64,000 nt of DNA from Prinia subflava. Taxonomy: Eukaryota; Chordata; Aves; Passeriformes; Cisticolidae. The position numbers were made by a program, and so were the translations under genes. Numbering within the stretch: the stretch's first letter is position 1; each line of letters opens with the position of its first letter. The stretch is taken from contig NC_086248.1 of assembly GCF_021018805.1 (NCBI RefSeq), forward strand, positions 54,379,485-54,443,484, written 5' to 3'. This document shows, in pieces, positions 49,205-59,233 of this stretch. The notes below the pieces were generated by a model that was not told where the DNA came from, searched no databases, and worked only from the letters and a program-made list of their open reading frames with translations.

Positions 49205-51414
49205 AAAAGCAATATAAATGCATTTTAAAAAAACAAGTAAGATCCATCTCTTTCACCAGCAGAAAACAAACTAGCAAGTAGTCTGCAAGCAGTATCTTAT
49301 CAATACTTCTTTTATATATTTTAATAGCTTTCATCTAAAAGTGACTATGAGCAAGTGAAAATAATTTTTTAATACATTGCAAACTTCATTTGAATGGCAG
49401 AAAGAAGACAAAAACTTCTTGCCATCTTACCATGAAATCACATAAAGATACTGTGGAGAGAGTTGCATTATGAGCATACGAAAAATCAGAGTGGCCAGAC
49501 ACTACTGAAATAAAACTCACTTCAGTACTCTTTATATTTCTAACTACAGAAATAACTATGTGACAGGATAAGAAGGACAGGAACACTTTTGTGGCTTAAA
49601 AAAAGATTAAATGCTCCAGATGTACAAACATTTTGATTATACTCTTTTCCAACTGTCTCCCTACCCAATTTTTGGAAACTGCCAGATGCTACTACAAATC
49701 TTTTTATACTTGTACACTGCATATTTCATTGCTAAAACAGAATTAACATATAGAGCAGCAAATAGGGTTATCTGTCTCTCTTCACTGTTGTACCATAAAG
49801 ACACCAGACTGTCAGCTGGAAGTAAGAATTACAACAAAGTTCTCTACAGACCCACACCCACAGAGACTGACAGAATGGCACTGACTACAACAAGAAAGGG
49901 AAAACAATTTGAATGCTGCAGAGCCTCCTCAGTGTCTTTGACTTACAGTATACTTTTAAATTTGAGTAATTCCACTTAATATCATATCAGAAGCACCTTT
50001 TACTGACACTCCTTCTTTAAGATGTTCCATGGTTGATTTTAGTCTAGTGTTCAGTGGTATCAGCTGAGAACCTCCATATTAACAAAAAATTTGAAATTGT
50101 ACAGTCTCTCTGTTCCCTGCTGCAAGTCAGGGCATCTCAGATGCAGATTTAAAGGCTAGCACAGCTTTCATCTCTTTAAAGCAATGGCAAATCCTTGCGT
50201 GAATGAGTTCCTAATACTTGAATAGAATTTTTGTTTCTTACATTCCTAAGCAAATCTTTTTTTTTTCCTAAGGATCTGAAAGGGCCATGCAGAGTTGGCA
50301 GACATCAGCAAATATAGTATTCATGAGAGAAATGTTAAAAGCTTGAATAAATGTAACTCTCTAACTCTTTTGTATTCATTTTTAAGCAAGATGATGTCTC
50401 TGAATCTTTGCAGAAAGAGGTTTCGGGTCTCAATCTGCATCTCAACACTTTCATGATGAGAAATATGTAATTCAACCCACCCTGAACTACAATTGCTGCA
50501 AGACCATCTGTCACTGGTAGAAAGGATATTATTGATGGCATCATCTATATTATTGCTGCTTGATCCAGCCTAACGATGAAGATCTGGAAGTGTCACTAAT
50601 ATGCAACATAGTTCTATAGAGTGTGCATTTCATAAATCTCTCTTCTTTCATGCATATTGCTGCTACTGTCTGCAGAAGTAAGAACTGACTGATTATGTTG
50701 TTAGGAGATACTTTTATTATTGGATAGCCTGAATGATTTTCCCTTCTCAGATACTCAGATAAATAGCACTGCTCCACCCTTGGTGGAGCAGGGGATGGGG
50801 AGGGAAACATTTCCCCCTAAGCTGCAAGTCCTACAACGTGCTGAGTAGTGGATGCTGACTCCATCTCTGCCATAACTGTGAGAGTGTGGCAGTTCATGTC
50901 TCCACCAGCCCCCTGCTACTTCAACAAGGCCAACAGCTCCACAAAGGCCATACCTAGGTCATGTTACTCCAAAAGGTCTAATCTTTCTCCTGTCACCACT
51001 GCCAGTACAGTTTAGGATTCCTATCAGCCTCTTGGCCTGTGAGACATCAGCAGCTCGTTAGGACACAGGAGCTGTCACTTTCAGTCAGGCTCCATCTTCA
51101 GGCGGACACACAAGGCAGCCACTGATACATCCCTGTGAGGTTTAAGGACACTGCACAAAGCTGACAAGAACTCGTGGGTCCCCGTGGATGACCCAACTCA
51201 GTCATGCCTCTGGCAGCTACAGAGTGGCCCATTTCAACTAAGCAGCGAAAAGGAGCTGTCTTCTGAAGCTTTAACACAGCATACCTTCAACACAGCAGAA
51301 TTTCTCACACACTGGCCTTGCTCCCACTTTTTCCTAAGATATGGAAATTATGTAAAAAAATCTTGGTCTTTCAGGAAAAGGATTAGTCACATTGGGACGC
51401 ACATATAACACAGG

Positions 51415-52197
51415 TGTCTTGGTTTGAAAGACAGATATCTGCTAGGAAGGGGCAGGACCTCCCTAGAGATGGAGAATTCAAATCCCCTCCCTCCAAATTA
51501 TTCCGATTAAAAAAAATTTAAAGCTTTCAGGAAGAGGTATGGGGTAGGAATAACAGTTCTTTACTAGTATATATGACAAAACGACAAACAAACAACAACT
51601 ACAGCATCAGTAATAAACAGAACCAAGAACCTTGAGGGCTTTCCTTTACAAAAGCCCAGAGCAGTTTGATCTCGGTGCCCCTGCAGGGCTCCGAGAGGCC
51701 GAACTGGAAGGGAGGAGAGTCCCGGGCTGGTGGATGAGATGAGGAGCTCTGCGCTGGCAGCTGGAACAGCAGGGGTGTCCCGGCAGGGCTGGGCAGTGCA
51801 GGGCTACAGAGTAGCAGTGGAACCTCAAAGCTCTGAAGAAGCAGCGGCGGTGGGGGGAGGCTGGAGAAAACGAACTCAGGATTCCCGGGTACACAGCAGA
51901 TGACGATAGATTTCCCAGGACGAGGCAGAGGCAGAGGGCAGCCTGACCGTCCTCCTCGGCGCTGAGAGCAAGAGTGCCTCCCCCTTCCCCAGATCTGTCT
52001 TTTTGCCTTTCCCAAAGCTCATCATTTCTCCCCTCTGAGGGACACTCCCAGGGACTCAGAAACAATATGTGTAGCCTCGTGCTGCCATATCCCTCAAGTA
52101 CTCCTTTTGTTCTGACTAAGTAGTCATCAAGGCTTCTTGGAAACTTATGGGAAGAAATTCTGTGAGAAGAAAAAAAAACCAAATCTAACCCCCAACA
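51415..52197 (-). repeat. 3' LTR of the ERVL-like provirus
   Basis: 783 bp, reading TGTTGGGGGTTAG... to ...CCAAGACA on the element's strand. It differs from the 5' LTR at five positions and lacks three bases (gga) present there near 57583. A 178-codon frame is open on the element's strand (52182-51646), starting 16 bases inside the LTR. Confidence 0.95.
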
Positions 52198-52347
52198 TCA
52201 TCCACCCCGAATTTTTTCCCATACCAACCTATTACATTGAATTTAAACCTTTAAAAACAAAATATATATATATATACACACATGCATGACCTAAATTATA
52301 TACATCTATACATACAGATATGGGTACAGACACATGATGTGGGTAGT
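52198..52347 (-). other. Pol-to-LTR spacer with degenerate polypurine tract
   Basis: Only 150 bases lie between the end of integrase and the 3' LTR, too few for env. It includes a (TA)n(CA)n run at 52264-52283. On the element's strand the bases just before the LTR are purine-rich (gggaaaaaattcggggtgga), the expected place for the plus-strand primer tract, though T and C interrupt it. Confidence 0.7.
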
Positions 52348-52941
52348 TCATCCTAAAACAAGGTCTCCTTGAGGTATGCATCGGGTCTCTCCATCCCTTT
52401 GCATCACCCACCAGGTGCATCCTGGTCCCTGAGCGAAGACAACCCCACGGATGGGATTGTCTTTGCTGGAGGCAGAATTAATCCAAACAGTTTTTCCCAG
52501 CATACCTCTCATGTGTACTACTGGAACTTTATCTCCATCTGTTGTTCTCAGGGGCTCAGATTGGGCAGGGCCTGCTCGGTTGGTGGAACCTCGAGTGTTC
52601 ACTAACCATGTGGCCTTTGCTAAATTAATCTCCCAGTTTTTGAAAGTCCCCCCACCCAATGCCTTCAAGGTGGTTTTAAGCAGGCCATTGCACCGTTCAA
52701 CTTTCCCGGCTGCTGGTGCGTGATAAGGAATATGGTACACCCACTCAACGCCATGTTCCCTAGCCCAGCCTGCTATAAGGCTGTTCTTGAAATGGGTCCC
52801 ATTGTCTGACTCGATTCTCTCAGGGGTGCCATGTCTCCACAGGACTTGCTTTTCCAGGCCCAGGATGGTGTTCTGGGCAGTAGCATGAGGCACAGGGTAG
52901 GTTTCCAGCCATCCAGTGGTGGCTTCCACCATGGTCAGCAC
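52348..52941 (-). pseudogene. ERV integrase, catalytic core and C-terminal domain
   Basis: A 197-codon open segment of the retroviral integrase, which inserts the DNA copy into the host genome. It holds the last two residues of the D,D-35-E triad: Asp46 (in ESDNGTHF) and Glu82 (in GKVERCNG), with exactly 35 residues between them. The first catalytic Asp (in QIDYIT, codon 52981-52983) lies just upstream, between this segment and a TAG stop at 53017-53019. The segment ends at a TGA (52348-52350) that looks like the natural end of pol. Its C-terminal part (DKVPVVHMRGMLGKTVW, FAQGPGCTWWVM) fits an SH3-like DNA-binding domain. Confidence 0.9.
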
Positions 52942-53016
52942 GTAGTGCTTGCCTTGGCGGGTTTGGGGAAGGGTGATGTAGTCAATCTGCCAGGCTTCCC
53001 CATACCTGTATTTGGA

Positions 53017-53733
53017 CTACCGCCCACCATACCATAGGGGCTTCACTCGCTTAGCCTGCTTGATTGCAGCACATGTCTCACAGTCATGGATAACCTGAGA
53101 AATGCTGTCCATGGTTAGATCCACCCCTCGGTCTCGTGCCCACTTATAGGTGGCATCTCTGCCCTGATGACCTGAGGCGTCGTGGGCCCATCGAGCTAGG
53201 AACAACTCTCCCTTGTGTTGCCAATCTAGGTCTATCTTTGACACTTCTATCTTGGCGGCTTGATCTACTTGCTCGTTGTTTCGGTGCTTCTCATTAGCCC
53301 GACTCTTGGGGACGTGGGCGTCTACATGGCGGACTTTTACAGGTATCTTGACTACCCGAGCAGCAATGTCTTTCCACTCATCAGCAGCCCAGATTGGTTT
53401 CCCCCCACGCTGCCAGTTGGCCTTTTTCCACCTTTCCAGCCAACCCCACAGAGCATTGGCTACCATCCATGAATCAGTGTAGAGGTAGAGCTTTGGCCAC
53501 TTCTCTCTTTCAGCAATGTCCAGGGCCAACTGAACAGCCTTGAGTTCTGCAAGTTGACTCGATCCACCTTCTCCTTCAGTGGCTTGTGCAACCTGTCTTA
53601 TGGGGCTCCTTACAGCTGCTTTCCACTTGCGGTTCATCCCTATGATGCGACAGGAACCGTCAGTGAAAAGAGCGTAGCACGTTTCTTCTGCTGGCAGCTG
53701 ATTATACGGCGGAGCTTCTTCGGCACGTGTCAC
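53017..53733 (-). pseudogene. ERV RNase H and integrase zinc-binding domain
   Basis: A 238-codon open segment. Residues about 20-125 are an RNase H, which degrades the RNA strand of the hybrid: catalytic acids in ALFTDGSC, SQLAELKAVQLAL, LYTDSWMVANAL, and the later HVDAHVPK. Residues about 180-230 form the HHCC zinc domain of integrase (RWAHDASGHQGRD ... CETCAAIK). It ends at TAG (53017-53019), which falls within integrase. It is in the same frame as the segments on either side, so the break is a nonsense codon rather than a shift. Confidence 0.9.
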
Positions 53734-53781
53734 TTGCTCTTGTTCCTCTCCATCTGTGAGATCAAAGTTTTCACTTTCTGG

Positions 53782-54708
53782 CTAGTTTGTGATTATCTCC
53801 AAAATCCCAGGGCGATTTGGGTTTCCGATACGGGCGCGCTGAGTGATGAGGGCAGTCCATTTGCTCCATGTGGCATCGGTGGCATGGTGGGTAGAGGGAA
53901 CCTTTCCTTTGAACATCCACCTCAGCACAGGTAGTCGGGGTGCCAGGAGGAGTTGGGCTTCTGTGCCAATCACTTCTGAGGCAGCCTGGACTCCTTCATA
54001 GGCAGCCAAGATTTCTCTCTCTGTTGGGGTGTAATTGGCTTCAGACCCTCTGTAGCTCCGACTCCAGAATCCCAGTGGTCGACCCCGAGTCTCATCAGGC
54101 ACCTTCTGCCAAAGGCTCCAGGACAGGCCATGGTTCCCGGCTGCAGAGTAGAGCACGTTCTTCACTTCTGGTCCTGTCCTGACTGGGCCAAGGGCCACTG
54201 CATGAGCGATCTCCTGCTTGATCTGGGCAAAGGCTTGTTGCTGTTCAGGGCCCCAGTGGAAATCGTTCTTCTTGCGGGTTACCCGGTAGAGAGGGCTCAC
54301 AATCTGGCTGTACTCAGGAATGTGCATTCTCCAAAAGCCTATGGCGCCTAGGAAAGCTTGCGTTTCCTTCTTGCTGGTCGGTGGAGACATCGCAGTGATC
54401 TTATTGATGACCTCAATGGGAATCTGATGCCGCCCATCTTCCCACTTTACTCCCAGGAACTGGATCTCCTTGGCAGGTCCCTTGACTTTGCTCTTTTTGA
54501 TGGCAAAACCAGCTTCCAGGAGAATCTGGATGATCTTCTCTCCTTTCTCGAATACTTCCCTTGCTGTGTTCCCCCACACAATGATGTCATCAATGTACTG
54601 TAGGTGTTCTGGAGCTTCACCCTTTTCCAGTGCAGCCTGGATCAGTCCATGGCAGATGGTGGGACTGTGCTTCCACCCCTGGGGCAGTCGGTTCCAGGTG
54701 TACTGCAC
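53782..54708 (-). pseudogene. ERV reverse transcriptase, main part
   Basis: A 308-codon open segment of reverse transcriptase. The catalytic YIDD box is at residues 38-41 (54586-54597), preceded by LPQGWKHSP. Thumb/connection-type sequence follows (FLGVKWEDGRHQIP, QAFLGAIGFWRMHIPEYSQI, then ALGPVRTGPEVKNVLYSAAG). A TAG at 53782-53784 separates it from the RNase H segment. Upstream the frame continues to another stop (TAA, 54823-54825), with the IDIANAFFSIP motif lying in between. Confidence 0.9.
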
Positions 54709-54822
54709 GCCCCTCCAGGTGAAAGCAAACTGAGGCCTGCATTCTGCAGCCAGAGGAATGGAGAAAAACGCATTAGCAATGTCGATTGTGGCGTACCACT
54801 TCGCTGCCTTGGACTCCAGCTC

Positions 54823-55530
54823 TTACTGGAGTTCCAGCATGTCCGGCACAGCGGCGCTCAGCGGTGGAGTCACTTCATTTAAGCCACGATAGTCCACAGT
54901 CAGTCTCCATTCTCCGTCAGACTTGCGCACAGGCCAAATGGGGCTGTTGAAGGGTGAGTGGGTTTTACTGACCACCCCTTGGCTCTCCAGCTCTCGGATC
55001 ATGTTGTGAATGGGGATCACAGCATCTCGATTCGTCCGATGCTGCCGGCGATGCACCGTCGAGGTGGCAACAGGTACTCGTTGCTCTTCTACCTTCAGGA
55101 GTCCTACTGCAGATGGGTTCTCTGACAGTCCAGGCAAGGTGTTCAATTTCTTAATGCCCTCTGCCTCCACAGCAGCTATTCCAAAAGCCCATCTGAACCC
55201 CTTAGGGTCTTTGTAATAGCCATTCCTGAGATAGTCCATGCCCAGAATACTCGGAGCCTCTGGGCCAGTCACAACTGGATGTTTCTGCCACTCCTTCCCG
55301 GTCAGGCTCACCTCGGCTTCTAACTGAGTCAACTCTTGTGATCCCCCCGTCACACCAGCAATGGAAATAGGTTCTGCTCCCTCATGTTCTGATGGCATTA
55401 GGGTACACTGAGAACCGGTGTCAACCAAAGCTTTATATTTCTGTGGCTCTGATGTGCCAGGCCATAGAACCCACACAGTCCAAAAGACTCGGTTTTCCCG
55501 TGCCTCTTCCTGGCTAGAGGCAGGGCCCCT
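54823..55530 (-). pseudogene. ERV protease and N-terminal reverse transcriptase
   Basis: An open segment running from just after the gag amber codon to a TAA at 54823-54825. It begins with an aspartic protease carrying ALVDTGSQCTL (catalytic Asp at about 55420-55422) and LGMDYL, which would cleave the polyprotein. The fingers of reverse transcriptase follow (FNSPIWPVRKSDGEWRLTVD, YRGLNEVTPPLSAAVPDM). There is no ATG at its start, so expression would depend on read-through of the TAG that ends gag. The TAA lies inside the polymerase and is a disabling mutation. Confidence 0.9.
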
Positions 55531-57369
55531 CTAGCACCGGTTACTACTCTCCTCCTGTGTATACATAGTAGAGGTTCCTTCAAGGGGGTCTGACAGAGCA
55601 TCCTCATTTCTGTAATACCTGACAGCCTGGTCATGGGAGGCTGAGGCTACCTTCATTCTAGTGGAACCCCCTCGGTTAGTGTTTCTCTCTTTGAGCTCAC
55701 GCACCCGTGCTGCTAGGGCAGAAGTGGGTTTCCCATCCCACCTTCCCATGTCTTCCCCATGGTCACGCAGGAAGGACCACAGGTCAGCTCGTGGGATGTA
55801 CTCTCTCTCTCTAGCTGAGGGACGTTGGGTTCTGACTCTGGGGCCTGTGACTCGCACCGGTGCCACATGGGAACTGTTCCTCCTCATCTCCTCCCTCACC
55901 TCCCTTATCTTCTCTTGGAGTTCTTTAACCACGGCAGAGACCTGAGTCTGCATTGGGCCACTGATCATACTGTCAAAATTTCTAAGCTTGCTGGCTACAG
56001 AACCTACAGTCACTCGGCTGGTATCAGCATTAATCATTGACATGAATGTTTTATATTCAGATGGCCCTTTAGTTGCTAGATTCCACAACATTTGCCCTGT
56101 GCACCTTACGTTGTCAGGGTCATTGTTATGCTGTCCATCCCTCCCAAAAACTACCTCCAGTATTGCCACTTCTCTCAGCTGTTGGATCCCTTCCTCAACA
56201 GTCTTCCAGCGCATGCTGAGGTGGTGCTCCTGCATTCTGTCTCTGTGGACAAACCTCTCCCTTACACTCATTAAAAGCCGGTCCCAAAGGTGAAGGGGTC
56301 CTTGCTCTTTTACAAATACCTGATTCACACCTGAGTCTTGGGTCAAGAGCCCTATGTTCCTTGCCTCACCACCATCCAGTTGCACACCTCTACCCATAAG
56401 GTCCCAGACCCTAAGTAACCAGGCTGTATAAGGCTCACGTCCCCGTCGTGCAACATCTTTTTGCAGAGTACGGAGATTTTCATATGACAGGGACTCGGTG
56501 ATGATCTCAACTTCTGGCTCCCCTGTGGGTTGTGAGGGCCTTCCTTTTTTATCCTTATCGCTTGGGTGCTCTGATTTCACCTTATATTTCTTCCTTTCCA
56601 CAGGGGCAACTGCTGCTGGCTGTGACTGCCCCTGTGGTTCTGCTGGAACCTGGACAGTTGTAACGTCTGTGGGTTCCACTGCTGCACCTTCAGACTCTTC
56701 CTCTTCAGGGCAGGGGGAGGGTTTGCCACCAGCTGGGGAAAGGTGCTCCTTCAGCACCTGGCTTATCTCTTTCACTAGAACTCCCACCCAATCTGGGTGG
56801 TTCATTCCTGAGGTGGGCTTTATGTCAGGGTCAGGTGGTGGGGCAGCATCCTTAGTCTGTGGGGCAGTGTCAGGGTCCATGGCAGCACTCTCAGTCTCTA
56901 GGGTAGTATCTTTATTCTCTGGGGTAGGTATCAGGGTGGTTATCCAGGCCAATCTCCCCTTATCTCGGAATATTAAATAGGATAGGCCCGTGAGCAATAC
57001 TAGCCATTGTATGATATCATTAGCATTCAGGGAAGATTTAAACCCTTCAAAAACTGGTGGAATAGACCCAAACAGCTGAGTAAAGGGTTGGGAAAAAATT
57101 TCCCCTGGTGTCATTTCCCCACAATAGGTACCATTGTTAAAGTAACCCCACAAACAAACACTTAGAGTGTGATAGCCATGTATCCATGTGCCTGCCTTCC
57201 AGAGGAAGTTAAAAATCCATGAATTCCTCACCTTATTAACCCATAGTGCAAACTGGATAACAGCCACAGTAGCCTTAGTTATAGGGCTCATGTTTAAATA
57301 AGGACCTGCAAATGGGAGAAACACAGCCACAACCACATGCCACCCAAACCAAGGTAAGCTAGACCACAT
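55531..57369 (-). CDS. ERV gag polyprotein with hydrophobic N-terminus
   Basis: 612 uninterrupted codons from ATG (57367-57369) to TAG (55531-55533). By position, between the leader and protease, this is gag, the structural core protein. Residues 7-25, 33-44 and 119-134 are hydrophobic (WFGWHVVVAVFLPF..., IIQWLVLLTGLSYLIF) and look membrane-inserted. A long acidic, proline-rich linker follows (about 150-290), then a helical, capsid-like part (about 300-480) and a short coiled coil (VVKELQEKIREVREEM). No CX2CX4HX4C zinc knuckle is present. The Lys/Arg-rich tail may bind RNA instead. Protease follows in the same frame, so stop-codon read-through is the likely way pol is made. This is the only intact gene of the element. 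Confidence 0.85.
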   Translation of the reverse strand: MWSSLPWFGWHVVVAVFLPFAGPYLNMSPITKATVAVIQFALWVNKVRNSWIFNFLWKAGTWIHGYHTLSVCLWGYFNNGTYCGEMTPGEIFSQPFTQLFGSIPPVFEGFKSSLNANDIIQWLVLLTGLSYLIFRDKGRLAWITTLIPTPENKDTTLETESAAMDPDTAPQTKDAAPPPDPDIKPTSGMNHPDWVGVLVKEISQVLKEHLSPAGGKPSPCPEEEESEGAAVEPTDVTTVQVPAEPQGQSQPAAVAPVERKKYKVKSEHPSDKDKKGRPSQPTGEPEVEIITESLSYENLRTLQKDVARRGREPYTAWLLRVWDLMGRGVQLDGGEARNIGLLTQDSGVNQVFVKEQGPLHLWDRLLMSVRERFVHRDRMQEHHLSMRWKTVEEGIQQLREVAILEVVFGRDGQHNNDPDNVRCTGQMLWNLATKGPSEYKTFMSMINADTSRVTVGSVASKLRNFDSMISGPMQTQVSAVVKELQEKIREVREEMRRNSSHVAPVRVTGPRVRTQRPSAREREYIPRADLWSFLRDHGEDMGRWDGKPTSALAARVRELKERNTNRGGSTRMKVASASHDQAVRYYRNEDALSDPLEGTSTMYTQEESSNRC

Positions 57370-57450
57370 GATGCTATTTAGGGAGGTTTCTATACCCAGT
57401 GCACAAGGTCACTTAAGAACTGTTATTCCTTTTCCTCTCAATGGCCTCAA

Positions 57451-57468
57451 GCCCCACAGTGGGTGCCA
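57451..57468 (-). promoter_or_regulatory. ERV primer-binding site (tRNA not identified)
   Basis: Seven bases inside the 5' LTR edge, the element's strand reads TGGCACCCACTGTGGGGC. The TGG start, complementary to a tRNA CCA end, the 18-base length and the position are right for the minus-strand primer site. I cannot assign the tRNA from memory. Confidence 0.7.
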
Positions 57469-57475
57469 ATAAATC

Positions 57476-58261
57476 TGTCTTGGTTTGAAAGACAGATATC
57501 TGCTAGGAAGGGGCAGGACCTCCCTAGAGATGGAGAATTCAAATCCCCTCCCTCCAAATTATTCCAATTAAAAAAAATTTAAAGGAGCTTTCAGGAAGAG
57601 GTATGGGGTAGGAATAACAGTTCTTTACTAGTATATATGACAAAACGACAAACAAACAACAACTACAGCATCAGTAATAAACAGAACCAAGAACCTTGAG
57701 GGCTTTCCTTTACAAAAGCCCAGAGCAGTTTGATCTCGGTGCCCCTGCAGGGCTCCGAGAGGCCGAACTGGAAGGGAGGAGAGTCCCGGGCTGGTGGATG
57801 AGATGAGGAGCTCTGCGCTGGCAGCTGGAGCGGCAGGGGTGTCCCGGCAGGGCTGGGCAGTGCAGGGCTACAGAGTAGCAGTGGAACTTCAAAGCTCTGA
57901 AGAAGCAGCGGCGGTGGGGGGAGGCTGGAGAAAACGAACTCAGGATTCCCGGGTACACAGCAGATGACGATAGATTTCCCAGGACGAGGCAGAGGCAGAG
58001 GGCAGCCTGACCGTCCTCCTCGGCGCTGAGAGCAAGAGTGCCTCCCCCTTCCCCAGATCTGTCTTTTTGCCTTTCCCAAAGCTCATCATCTCTCCCCTCT
58101 GAGGGACACTCCCAGGGACTCAGAAACAATATGTGTAGCCTCGTGCTGCCATATCCCTCAAGTACTCCTTTTGTTCTGACTAAGTAGTCATCAAGGCTTC
58201 TTGGAAACTTATGGGAAGAAATTCTGTGAGAAGAAAAAAAAACCAAATCTAACCCCCAACA
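57476..58261 (-). repeat. 5' LTR of the ERVL-like provirus
   Basis: 786 bp, nearly identical to the 3' LTR. The five substitutions are at 51514/57575, two in the cagctgga(a/g)c(a/g)gcagg run, one in gtggaac(c/t)tcaaag and one in catcat(t/c)tctccc. It supplies the promoter for the element. I could not place a TATA box with confidence. Confidence 0.95.
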
Positions 58262-59233
58262 AACACACAGGACAGTTTATAAGAACAGAGGAAAACCTGT
58301 ATGCACCTTTCCCAGCTGTTTTCATCATGCCCAAAGCCTTTGTCCAAAACCACTTCCTTCTTAGTTGATTCTGCCAGGCTAGTGCACCTTATATGTCTGT
58401 GGGGCCCAGGGAGAGCAAGGAGAGCCCCTTCTCAACAGAACAAACTACACCAAACCTCCACCTGTTCAGAGATGTGTAGAGAAGCTGGTCTTGTTCAGCT
58501 CAAAGCAAACAAGGTCCAATGTCAGCCTGCTGTCACTTCCAGCTGAACAAACCAACATTCAGTCCAAGTCACGTAATAAGCAAGTTCAAATTTTCTTTCC
58601 CTTGCTACATCATCAGAGTCTTGTTATTTATAAAAACATTCAAATTCTTGTTTTGATTGACATTGATTGTACAGTGTTCAGTTTCACTGAATGTTCCCTT
58701 CTGCCCATGTAATAAAACAAGGATTGAGGTTACTTCGTTGTGGATAGCATTTCACAGCAAAAATTTTTGTTTAAATCTTTTTCCGACTTACAGAACTGAG
58801 ACATAATCTCATTTTCTGTAATGGAGGAAAGAAAATGAAAAGTTCACTCTGTCATGCATGCTATTCAAAGTGAACATTTCAGGACTGCAGGGTAAATTGG
58901 TATTTGTTCAATACAGGGGAGTGTGTTTTTTTAATTTGTTTTTAATAGATTCTGCTAGAATGTGAAATCCAAACAAGGGCATTGAAATTTTAAAAAGTAA
59001 CCATTTAAAAATGTGCTCAAGTGTTCCTGTTTGGAAATTGCTTGACCAGTTAGTTGCCTCCAGCTCCCAAAGACACTCCAGTACAATACAAAAAGAAAGT
59101 ATTATCCACATGAAAACTATAAAAGCAAAAGAATAAAAAGTCTGACATTTTTTCATGAATACTTTACAGGAAATTATGTCAAATAATTTGCTAAATACAA
59201 GGACAGAAAAAGAAAAGGTGCTATTTACTATAT
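58262..59233. other. Intergenic DNA between the two LTR elements
   Basis: About 1 kb of AT-rich sequence with no recognised gene. It starts with aacacacagg, which resembles the other flank of the provirus (aacacagg, 51407-51414). Confidence 0.7.

Larger units (their letters stand above)
35861..51414. other. Intergenic region downstream of LAMA2, 15.5 kb
   Basis: AT-rich DNA in which I recognise no gene on either strand. The contents I can name are a CR1 tail (36070-36128), a 24-base direct duplication (37303-37343), a 15-base duplication (44326-44355), a GT-rich tract (46824-46880), an inverted repeat (48644-48665) and a (TGC)n run (49189-49204). In mammals the next gene is ARHGAP18 on the opposite strand (from memory). 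None of its exons is recognisable here. Confidence 0.65.
51415..58261 (-). mobile_element. ERVL-like endogenous retrovirus, near complete, env-less
   Basis: A 6.85-kb provirus in reverse orientation: 5' LTR (57476-58261), leader and primer-binding site, gag, protease, reverse transcriptase, RNase H, integrase, 3' LTR (51415-52197). The LTRs begin TG and end CA and differ by five substitutions plus one 3-bp indel, so insertion was recent. Everything from the gag ATG (57369) to the pol stop (52348) is in one frame, broken only by four stop codons (55531, 54823, 53782, 53017). Only 150 bases separate pol from the 3' LTR, so there is no env. Assignment to the class III ERVL group rests on the pol sequence style and the absence of env. 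The damaged frames argue that this copy cannot make a complete polyprotein by itself. Confidence 0.93.

Noticed and set aside
53260..57010. Many + strand frames across the provirus (for example 56498-56980)
   Set aside because: They are antisense shadows of the gag-pol frame on the - strand and have no protein family character.
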